A stretch of DNA of 11,358 nucleotides from NCBI GenBank assembly GCA_003118195.1, contig BEXV01003072.1:8331-19688 (forward strand), written 5' to 3'. Both the position numbers and the translations under genes were made by a program. A model generated the notes under the pieces. That model did not search any database. It saw only the letters and a program-made list of their open reading frames with translations, and was not told the DNA's origin. This DNA is from Hemicentrotus pulcherrimus. Its lineage: Eukaryota; Echinodermata; Echinoidea; Camarodonta; Strongylocentrotidae. Positions 1 to 10,700 of the stretch are shown here, piece by piece (position 1 is the first letter of the stretch; every line of letters starts with the position of its first letter).

Positions 1-511
1 AATTTATCTGTCATCTTGGTTTGAAAGTAATGCATGACTATTGATGTTTGGCATAGAACACAGCATCTACTAGGTGATGTGAAGAGGCTGGTTTGGGACA
101 CTTGGTATCATGAAGCCTATTACTATTATTTGTGACAAGTTCACAACTTCAACTGCACCTCGATGTGAAATGAACAACAAAACAAGAAAAAAAATTCCCC
201 CCCAAAAAAAATAGGGGTGCGTCTTATACATGGGTGCGTCTTATACACGGAGATTTACGGTAATCAAAGTCAAGGATAATCACTCCTCGCACAAGTACCC
301 TTGAGACAATACCTGGTACCCCCTACGACCTGGTACCCCCTGAGACAACAGTAATATCCTTTAAGCTTCAAAAATTTTGAAAACCATCAATGAATAATAT
401 AAATAGATTTTACACTTACTGTCTTGCCTCAAAAAACAAATGCTTCTAAATACCAAAACTACATTGCAGCTGTTACTCAGAATTTCACCATGTTTTAGTC
501 TTAAATTCCAG
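1..511 (+). other. Upstream intron, 3' part
   Basis: No ValRS exon is recognisable here. The segment is intronic, ends TTCCAG at 511 and carries a transposon-end-like motif (215-262) plus a small tandem duplication in which the 14-mer ACCTGGTACCCCCT occurs at 311-324 and again at 328-341. Homopolymer runs of A and C lie at 184-211. Confidence 0.8.
215..262. mobile_element. DNA-transposon end-like tandem motif
   Basis: Two adjacent 17-bp units, GGGTGCGTCTTATACAT (215-231) and GGGTGCGTCTTATACAC (232-248), are followed by GGAGATTTACGGTAA. Doubled (T)GCG-x-CTTATA motifs ending in TTACGGTAA resemble, from memory, termini of pogo/Tigger-like DNA transposons in fish and invertebrates. If so, this is the right end of a copy whose body lies at 1-214 and beyond the left edge. 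The superfamily is not verified and no target-site duplication can be checked. Confidence 0.4.
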
Positions 512-636
512 GCGCTGTGAAGATCACTCCTCCTCATGATTACAACGACTGTGAGATGGGGCGGAGGCATGGCCTTGACTTTCTCAGTGTCATTGATGAG
601 GAAGGCAAAATCATAGCGGAGGGAACTGAGTTCCAG
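512..636 (+). CDS. VARS2: ValRS exon 1 of the window: CP1 editing-domain segment
   Basis: The first two bases finish a glycine codon, then [20 protein letters not shown] and a tail ending EGTEFQ, 42 residues in all. The preceding base string ends CCAG and the exon is followed by GTATAA. This is the ValRS editing-pocket segment; the family normally reads T-P-A-H-D here, and the acidic residues of HDYND are kept. The incoming phase shows that the upstream exon ends with the first base of a Gly codon, as expected for the family string GTGAVK. The 511 bases to the left contain no recognisable ValRS exon. Confidence 0.93.
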
Positions 637-3600
637 GTATAATAATAAATCAAACGGTATTCTATCATTGTACAGTGCACATAGCACATTATTTCATAAC
701 ATCTCTGTATTTTGGAAGTGCTTTTGAAATGATCACTGCTCTGATATAGTACGTTGGCATTCATAACGTGTTCAAACTGGAGGACATGTACCAAGAAATG
801 TATTAAGAACATACTTTTCATGAGCTCAGTTGAATTAATACCAAGCCCTCTAAAATTTATCTCCAAATTTATCTGTAGCAGCAAGGTGAGTTTAAGAAAG
901 TATGTTCAATCTTTCATATCAAAAGGCTCTCTATGATTGAAAGTTGAAGCCCTCCTTATGCACACAACAGATGGGGTGAATAAAATACTGCCAGTTGAAA
1001 AATTCAAATTTAAAAAGAAAAATGACTGTTATTTGCCACTATGATTTTAGGAAAGTTTTCAATCATGATGTTCGTCATGATAATTCCTGCATGTCCTTTA
1101 AGTGTAAACAGTAATGTACATGTTTTTCTTGTGAATGTGTTCATATAAAGGGAATGAAGCGTTTTGTTGCCCGCCAGGCTGTCATTCAAGCACTCAAAGA
1201 TAGAGGCTTGTATAGAAGAACAGAGGACAACCCTATGTCTCTTCCAATTTGTAGGTAAGATGTCATTATTTGTATTATTTTATCTTAAGAATAAGGTGTG
1301 TTTGATTTCATATTCAGAAGGGTTTGCAGTCTGCATTTCAGTTGTTTTCGTCTTCCCTTCACAAAGGAAAAGAGCGAGTAAAAAATATACAGTACTCAAT
1401 ATTTTGATATACAGATCTGATACTTTGATTCGACTGTAAACTTGTTATTGCCCTTGCAGTAGAAATTCAAAAATCTGATGTTATGATTAACTAAAACAGC
1501 AGTATGCTGTGTTATTCTTCAATTCTATGAAAGATATTTTGTGCTTAATATGACAAAGAATTAAGAACTAAGCCAAACAATGAAACAAAAGTATATTGCG
1601 ATGCTAATCACTTATGTGCATCCATCCTTTCACTGTGCAGTCGGTCGGGTGACATCGTTGAGCCACTTCTTAAATCTCAGTGGTTTGTGAAGTGTTCTGA
1701 GATGGGCCAGAGAGCACTGAGATCGGTTGAGACTGGTGAACTGGAGATAATACCTGCTGTTTATCACAAGACATGGAGGCATTGGCTTACAAATGTCAGG
1801 TATGCTTTATTTTTAATTTTTTTTCCCTCTCATTTCTCTATGTATCTCATTCTAATTCTATCCCTTTGCGCCTCAGAATAGTTTACTAGATCGATGGTGC
1901 ATAATAAATTCTGTATTATTATTATGCTCTGTTGAATGGATCAAGCATTTTCATAATACTAGAGACTTCTCATCGATTTCAATCAAAAATGATAACCATA
2001 TATTGATTTTTTCTGTTGATACAGGAGTCATCAGGTTTCGTTTTTCTCCAAACACTATTTTTTTTATCGGCTATTTACTCACTATTTTTGCTCTAAACTG
2101 AAACTTTAAACTGCCACATTATTTGGAATACTGTCACATGAAACCTATTAATTGTATGTGTAATAAAATGTTGACTGTAGCAGTCCACTATTTGTACCTT
2201 TAGTCAAACGAGGCCAATAAAAGGTTCATATAAATTATGGTCAGACTCATCAATCGGGTATGCAGTTTGTCAGTTCCATCATTTTGTGTGTGAAAGGGTT
2301 GAATAGTCACTCTGGATGTGTTTTTTAATCTCATCACCACTACAGAGATTGGTGTATATCCCGTCAGCTTTGGTGGGGACACCGTATTCCTGCGTACCAT
2401 GTGCAAATTCAAGGGATGGATCCTGCTGACATGATGGTAAATATTGTTTTGTGTCGGACAAACTTTGGCTATTTTGTATATAGTAATAACAGCTACATTT
2501 AAATTGCACACATATCCATCCTTAGGGCTTCTCAAAGCAGTGAAAAACTGCTTGCTGCTACGCTGACAGAATGATAAATAAGGCTAGTTGTTAGGGGGGG
2601 GGGAAATTTTTTTTTTTTTTGCTGTTTTGTATCAACACAAGCCTAAAGAATATAAACACACATAAGGTAATTATTATTATTGTTATTACGTATTTGGCGT
2701 CACCAGTGCCTGGGAGGCGGAAAGCAAACTGAATCACTGTAACCCTCGGTTCTTTCCACCCGGTATAACTGATTGGGGTGTGCAGGTGGACAACTACACC
2801 CTACTTTTTTACAAATAATGCTGTAGGTTCTTAACAACTACATATATATTGCACACATATCCATCCAAGGAGCTGCTCCATGAACTCAGTAAGTCCTGCT
2901 ATTATGCTAGCTTTACCGAAGCTGCCCACATTTGGGGATTTACGTCCTACCAGGTTTCAGTTTATTACACATGGGTGGAGAGTGGCAGATGTAAATAAGA
3001 ATCCTGTCAAAGGATATACATACTGTTGTGAAGATGTGGTGGGATAACCATTGTCGAGGGAAAAAAGTACTGCAAAAGTTGTTTATATATTGTACTGGGT
3101 TATGTGTGTATTATATCTACTTCATGTTCAAGTTGCCCATTGTAATGGCAGGAGTAAAGGATAAGAGTTCAAATCACACAGACTGACATTTACAAATAGC
3201 TCTGAAAATGTAGTATTTTGGTTTATAGGTTGTTGTAGTTAGTGCAGCAATTTCATTTCCAAGTTTCATTTTGTTTACTAAGTCAGACGAAAATATGGTG
3301 ACCTTCACTGAGCTGTTATCTGATAGTTAGCCATTAATACAATAATGAATTATTTAAAATAAAAAAGTTATGATTCTTGTTTTGTTTGATAGGAAAGTGA
3401 ATGTTGGGTGAGTGGACACACTGAGGAGGAAGCCAGGGATAAAGCAAGCAGAAAATATGGAGTAGATGGTCATCGAATCTTGCTTAATCAAGGTAAGAAG
3501 GCATATTAAAATGGATTAACACATAGACTTATAAATAGACTTATACATGTACATGTAGACAAAAAGACATTATATTCATTTAGACTTACATTTAGTCAGA

Positions 3601-4667
3601 TACATCTCAATAGATAAATAGATAGAAAGGTAGATAGATAAATAGATGAATAGATAGATAGAAGAATAGATAGATAGATAGACAGAAAGGTAGGTAGTTA
3701 GATGAATAGATAGATAGATAGATAGAAAGATAGATAGATAGCAAGGTAGATAGATAGATAAAAGGTAGGAAAGATAGATAAATAGATAGATAAATATATA
3801 GATAGCTAAACAGATACTACATAAACAGGAATAGATTGGTTGACACACAAACAAATAGACGGATAAAGGATACATGTAGAGGGGTTACAACAATTGTGAC
3901 AGTTAATGGAACTTGTATTAAACCTAAATCATGTAGACAGATTGAAGGAAATGGAGAAGGATCTAAGATAGCATGCCATCATGATTGTCTCTGTACACAA
4001 AACTACATGTTAGTTAGCTGGATATTATTCATAAGAATAAGATGAAACTTTGATTTATTTGTATTTATAGATGAGGATGTCTTAGACACATGGTTTTCTT
4101 CAGCTCTCTTTCCATTCGCTGTGCACGGTTGGCCTCACAAGGTAATTCTAATCACAGCTATGAAGCTGTTGTTGTATTAAAAATATCTATTCATTCATCA
4201 GCTAAAGTGTTTTCTTGCTTGGAAAGGAAAATGTTGACTCATTTTCTTGTGATGTATTTTCAAATAACTAGACCGGAATGCTATACAACCACATCCCAAA
4301 AACATGGATGACTGAATTTTTTATGTAACTTACTCAACAGGGCAAGTTGCCTATGAATTACCAGCAAAGGATTCTCCAATACATTTTGTTAAGGAAAGCT
4401 ACACAGTGAAGACCACCACAATAATTGTAAATGCTCTCTGATCTTGTATACAATGTCAAACATTTAGACAATCATCTTCCCGAGTCTAAAAATAGGGCAA
4501 GTAGAACTTATGCTTTGGCAAGCAATTTTATACTTTACTTGCTCATTTTGGCAAGTGGAAAGAAACATTTCTTTAGCACCCTGCCAGTATTTTATTGAAC
4601 TTTGCTTATGTAGCCCATTTTTCTCTCTCCCTTTCTCCCCCTCTCCTTTCCTCTCTCTCTCCCTCCT

Positions 4668-4702
<35 letters not shown>

Positions 4703-7700
4703 TCTCTCTCTCTCTCTCTGTTATGATTATAGACACCAGACCTTCAGGAGTATTACCCCAGTTCTGTGTTAGAGACTGGCTATGATATCCTTTTCTTCTG
4801 GGTAGCTAGGATGGTGATGATGGGTCAACAGCTGACAGGACAACTCCCATTCCACAAAGTATGTCTCTTCTCTATTCTATTCATGTGACTGTCCTACTAA
4901 TTATACCTATAATCGTAATAAGTTTTAGTAATTATAAAAAATAGAATTCTAAAAGAATCCATTAATATTAACGTTCAAGACAACAGATGTTTGATTGTAT
5001 CTGTTACATACTTGTTACAAAATGTGTACCGTAATAGCTAACTTAACAACATAGAAACTGGGTAGTCCCAACTGTAGGCCCATATGTACATGAATGTGTT
5101 GGTGCCCCTCAGTGCATCTGATTTTCAGCAAGTCTTTTTGCAATTGATTCAGAAAGAATTGTTATCCAACCTTTACCTAACCAATTTGATATTGTTTTTC
5201 TCAATAGATATGTCATACTTAAATTATTCAATTTTGATTTGCCCTGATGTATAATTTTTACCAAACTTGTAATATTCCAGATATACCTTCATTCTATGGT
5301 GAGAGATGCCCATGGTCGTAAGATGAGCAAATCCCTTGGGAATGTGATTGATCCTCTAGATGTCATCCATGGTGTCTCTCTAGAGGTATAGAAATCCCTC
5401 ATCTTCATAATAATAATAATAATAATAATATTCTTTTAGATACTGCTTGTAAGTATCAGTTTGCATGGTGATATAGATTTACCGTAGGCTTGTGGGTGCA
5501 TCATGTGAGAGAGAAGGAGGATTGAGAAGTCCTGAAAAGGACTGTTGGTGTAGTCTTGATAAAGACTGTTGGTTTCTTTCTTAGTTTATAGTTCTAAGGA
5601 GAACTATAGCGCTTGGGTGGCGGGAGTGACTCTATGTTTCGAACAGGTTACAGAGAGTCCTTTTCAAGACTCCTCAATCCTCCTTCTCTCTGTTAGGTGC
5701 ACCCGCAAGCCTACTATATAATATTCTTTTGCAGTCCGAATTTCCGTACGTCTCTAATGATGAGACAGAATTGAGTAGGCTGGCAAGGCAAAGCTCCATT
5801 GTAGCAGTGACAACTCAAACAGCCTTTGAGGAGGCGAGTTGGCTCAGTCTGTAAAGCGTCTGCCTGTCAAATTAATTATATCTTATATATATATATATAT
5901 ATATATATCTTATTGACTGAACTGCTTACCCAATAGATTCCCTTGAATAAATACAAAGTTCTATGGGTCTTGCTCTGTTCAGGCTGTATCAGCAAAGTGT
6001 TGGAATGGACTGCTAGAGTGTGTGAAAAAAAAATTGTCATACTGTGGAAAACATGTCTTACAAAAATTCTTTGTAGAAATGATTTTCAATGTTAATGACT
6101 AATATGGAAGTATGCTATCCTTCTTTCTATCATATCGCATAGGGACATATTTATGATGTGCTAGAAAAGTATGGTATGTTATTATTATTATCATTAAATG
6201 TCACAAGCAGTAGTAAGCACTATCAACACCATTACCATGCTTACACCGCTTTCTGTGTATGTGTACCCTGCAGCAATTACAATCCAGCCTTCTCCATGGT
6301 AACCTGAAGCTTGACCCCATAGAACTGAAGGTCGCGATGAAAGGTCAGAGGTCAGATTTCCCACAGGGCATCCCGGAGTGTGGAACAGATGCGCTGAGGT
6401 TTGCCCTCGCTTCTTACAACTCCCAAGGTTAGTGATGCATGCGAGTGAATCATAGTTCTCTTCATGATTATCCTGGTCATAGTCAAGATAATAGACCTGA
6501 TAAAATTCATTCTATTATGCGTGCTAAAATCATGAAAATCATGTTTAGAAAGTCTGAAGAGCTGAATTATTAGTACATTAGTCATGTTGATTTCAGTAGA
6601 AGAAGATTAGAGAGACTACATTGAAATTACCCAGGTTTTCTTCCAGAAGGAGAAGTACATTTCCTCATCAGCTAAAAAGAGGCAGGGTCACAAATACCTA
6701 TTAAATGCCTCTTAAATCTTTGTGATCTCTGAGTTGGTTTTCTTTTGAACAAAAACAGTTAGAAAAAATACACAAATTACCAGTAAATGGTAAAAACTTG
6801 TTGAAAAATAATCATGTAAAAGTGTTAACCAGTACTTTAATTGCAGGTTTCATTATGCCTCCACCACCGAAGGCATTATTTTTGTTCTGGTCCATACGTC
6901 CATCAAACTTTTGTTAATGCGATAACTCAAAACCTATTGGGTAAAACTAAGGTCAAGTATGTATGAACATGCATGGATGAACTGATAGGATTTTAGGTGA
7001 AAGATCACAGGGTCATGGAAGTGTTAATATTCCCAGAAAATTTCTTATTACTGTGATAACTTACCAAAAATTGAACCAATGTTGACCAAACTTTGCTCAA
7101 GTATGCATGCGCATGAACAGATTGAATGAAAAGTTTAAGTTTGTGAGGTCAGATGTCTCGGGATCATTGAACACACATGAAGGTGTTGGCATACTAGAGA
7201 CAGAGTCACCTTCATCTTGTTTTTTTATCCCTGGTAGGTCAAGATATCAACCTGAATGTTGGCCAGGTCTTAGAGTACAGACATTTCTGTAACAAGATCT
7301 GGAACGCTAGCAAGTTTGCTCTGGCTGCCTTTGAAAAGGATTTCAGCCCACAGCCCATTGATGAGGTATGTGCACACAATGTCATTTAAAATGAATCATT
7401 TTATTTAATTCAATTACTATAGCAAAATCCAAGAGAAAATTTTAAAATGTGAAATATGATTTCTTACATTACAGAGAAAATGTATGTCTTCAAAATATGG
7501 ATGTTATGTGAAATGGGATATAGCATTTTGCTGTATTTTCTAAAACAATTGTCAGGCTATTCTGTGTGTAGTTATTTCAAAGGAGCAAGTTGCCTAAACA
7601 GCTATATTGCTTGTTCATGTGATAATATGGATTTATGTGTGGTTATACTTAACTAAATTTTAACAAGAATACTTTTACACATTCAAGATTTGATCCATAA

Positions 7701-10700
7701 GTGTAATGTCCAAGTTTGAATTCATTCTCAATGATCAGTCAATTTATTTGAGGTCGATAGTCTTGCATGTTCTCATTATCTCTCTCTTTCATCCATAAGC
7801 TACTTTTGTATTCTACTTGAGTGTCTATCCCAGGGGGATGCTCAAAGCACCTACAAAGTAATATAATAATGTTATTTATGAAATCTGTTCTTTTTCAAGG
7901 TTTTACGTTTGGCTACTCCAGTGGATCTCTGGATTCTCCACAAACTGGCAACCACCATACAGGCCTGCCATAAAGGGTTTAGTGATGTGGACCTTCCGAT
8001 GGTGACAACTGCCCTCTATAGGTTTTGGGTGCACAACCTGTGTGATGTTTATCTGGTAAGGTTCTGAGCTCAGAGACTCTGGTATTAAATGACCAAAAAA
8101 TTAAGGAACAAATGATTGCAATTAAGGGTATTTGTCTCAAAAATCTCTAGATGTTTGATTAAGTGTCAGTGTAGAGATTAATGTTAGTACTGGTCATTGT
8201 CTGGAAAAGTCAATGGTGTAATGCCTGAGAACATTTATGTTTTAGAGATTCTGAAATTTTCAAACTGAGGTCTACTAAATATTGCTTATAATTGCATATA
8301 TAAAAACCGCTGCCCACAGATGTGGGTATATTGGAATACGTATATATGTGATAACACATTTCGGACAAAATGCTGTCTGTAGGCATGTATGGAAATATAT
8401 CAGGGTTTTACGAGAGAAATCTGTCTCATGTGCAATTTCCATATGTGATATTTTTTTGCATGGAAGTTAAACAAATAAACTAAATTATTTGTTTCTATAT
8501 CAGAACTCAACCCTCTTAAAAGTTAAACCCAACAAATCATCAATTTTAGAATTTGGATTTTGTTTTGATATTACAATTATACTTGTATTCATGCGTGATT
8601 ATTCATACCTTGTAAATACAGGAGTGCATCAAAGAGCCTTTAAACAAGACTCGGACAGAGGAATATAAGACGTCAGCCAATGTTCTTCACACGGTGATGG
8701 ATGGCGCCCTTCGTCTCATGCATCCCATCATGCCCTTTCTGACTGAAGAGTTGTTTCAGAGGTTGCCAAGGCAACAGAATGACGAGTGTCCTAGTATATG
8801 TTTAGCTCCATACCCTACCTTGCAAGAGGTAAGATGGTTATCAATGTTAGCCGCACATGGGGAAACCCCAAAGAGTCGAAGTGGGAAAAAACTTGTGAAT
8901 AACAAAACACAGAATTGGTGGGGTTTCTTTCAAATGTAAAACAATTCTTTTGAGGTGTCTGCATTGTTCTTGTGATGGAATGCCTCTTGGAAAGGGGGAG
9001 GGGGGCATTTTTTTTTCTGTATTATGTACAGTATATTATATGAGGATATGATACATGAACAATTTGAAATATTGTAGGACACTGTCAGTTAATGCAATAT
9101 TTACACACAAACTTGATTTTGTTCTTTATTTTTATGACATATGTAAAAGAAAAGAATTCTATGCTTAATATTTCTTTCATCAATTGGCAATTTATCAGGA
9201 AATATGAACCTTGTCTTATTTTTTCATAAATTGCACTACTTTCTACCAATATTTCTTTCTCCATAGTACCCGTTCATGGATGAGGCAGTGGAGGAACAAG
9301 TTGAGGTCATGCTGGAAGTAGTTCATGCAGTCAGGTCACTGGAGGGAATGCTGGGATTGAAGAGAGGACACTCCAAAGGTAACAAATTGAATGACCTCGA
9401 TGAAGGATTACATTCCTTGTTTATACTTGTTATTTTCTCAAAGCTTTTTACAAAGTTCTTTCACAATAGATGAACATATAATTTTTAACTATGGGCGCAT
9501 TTATCGGGGCTTGCCACTAGATATGTACATATCGTACCCCACTATCATATCCCACTATCAAACCCCACTATACGATCATTTTTTGTGGGATGTGGCGTTT
9601 ATCGACTCTTTAAGATTCACAATAAAGACCTTGTCTCTTCGCAGCTGCTCAGCGCTATTTCTCCAAACCGGAAACTAGCCTGGGAATTCCTATTTGTATG
9701 TGAGGTTCAAAACAGCTTTGCGTTTATCAATCTTTCAGAAACGTGATTCTGGCTGTATGTCACATTCAAAACACACCTTTTAGCGTCTTTAGAAATGCCC
9801 ATATCTACAGCCCTTTAAAAAAGGCTTTGCGTTTATCACCTTCTAAATTTGCCTGAAAGACGTTTGAAAAAAAAACTTATTCAAGCCAAAAATTTGGTCG
9901 ATAAACGCAACCTATGTGCAGTATAATTGCTGTGATATTTGTTTCTTGATTTGTAACGTGGTCCTGTGTATTTGCTTTAACAGCCATTGAAATGGATAAT
10001 GTGAACATTATGAGTGTATTGATTTATTGTGGAAACACACACTTGTGGGAATTTTGTTTTAATATAACAGGTTATCATACTAACATTCACAGTTTTACAG
10101 TTTATATCTATTGCTATAGGACAATTTTTGTCATTTATTTTTAATCTGAAGGATATTTGACAACAAGCTGTAGATTTCGGCAAGCAGCAATGTTTTATTA
10201 TCAAGATAATTTCATATTTTATAACTGAAGAACTTCATTATTTTGGTGTTTTCTACAGTGGGTATCATATGTCAGGATGAGGGAGTGTCATCAAATCTTG
10301 GAAGACTGCATCACCCACTTGCCACACTTACCAGATCATCTCATGTAGACATCTCCTCTGGTGATGGCCCTCCCCCTGGAAGTGCAGCCCTGGCTGTGGG
10401 AAGCAAATGTATAGCTTATCTGCATCTTCAGGTTAGTAAATTGAAATTTGAAAATAATGATGACAAACTTATTTGAGTGCATCAGGGTGTTTTTAGTCAA
10501 AGCCCTTGTCTTGATGTTATGTAAAATCTGCTTTAAAGCCCCACTGCACTAACTACTTGCGCCCTCTTACACCTAGAAAATTGCTAATTATATTTTAAAT
10601 CATCTATGAACAGTAAATTATTATACATCTTATGAAAGAGTGTTTTATCCCAGATCATTCGGTAACATTTTTGTGTGGTATTTGTTCACGCTTGGATGAA

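Larger units (their letters stand above)
2437..3392 (+). other. Intron 4 (956 bp), repeat-bearing
   Basis: Longest intron in the window, donor GTAAAT, acceptor ATAG. It holds the direct-repeat pair 2488-2521/2833-2866, a G10-A3-T14 homopolymer cluster (2594-2620), and a TTA-rich string at 2671-2687 similar to that at 11087-11103. The stretch 2940-3000, including GGGTGGAGAGTGGCA, resembles a dispersed repeat I associate with marine invertebrate genomes; that resemblance is unverified. Confidence 0.85.
5386..6273 (+). other. Intron 8 (888 bp), repeat cluster
   Basis: Donor GTATAG, acceptor CTGCAG. Holds in order an ATA microsatellite (5407-5430), a 229-bp foldback element (5485-5713), a tRNA-derived SINE fragment (5830-5870) and a TA array (5884-5908). 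The remaining 360 bases are plain AT-rich intron. Confidence 0.9.

Noticed and set aside
361..884. Two minus-strand open frames overlapping exon 1
   Set aside because: They are antisense to a clear ValRS exon, lack recognisable motifs and have no supporting signals.
2594..2620. Polyadenylation or retroposon tail at the G10-A3-T14 cluster
   Set aside because: No AATAAA in the right orientation and no retroposon head could be tied to it; a simple homopolymer cluster explains it.
2709..2763. Hairpin between CCTGGGAGGCGGAAAG and CTTTCCACCCGG
   Set aside because: Pairing needs several gaps and is not convincing above chance.
3576..3875. Open frame on the minus strand rich in Tyr, Leu, Ser and Ile
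   Set aside because: It is the reverse-strand translation of the 4-base microsatellite, which has no stop in that frame; no protein family is implied.
4464..4785. Open frames on both strands with poly-Gly, poly-Pro and Arg/Glu runs
   Set aside because: They come from the C32 and TC tracts; the + strand frame also crosses the exon 7 acceptor out of frame with the synthetase.
5830..5901. A functional tRNA gene
   Set aside because: Only the 5' half resembles a tRNA; there is no T-arm, B-box or closing acceptor strand before the TA array.
9391..9678. 95-codon + strand open frame in intron 13
   Set aside because: It spans the donor side of the intron and the MITE-like segment, and shows no family resemblance or splice support.
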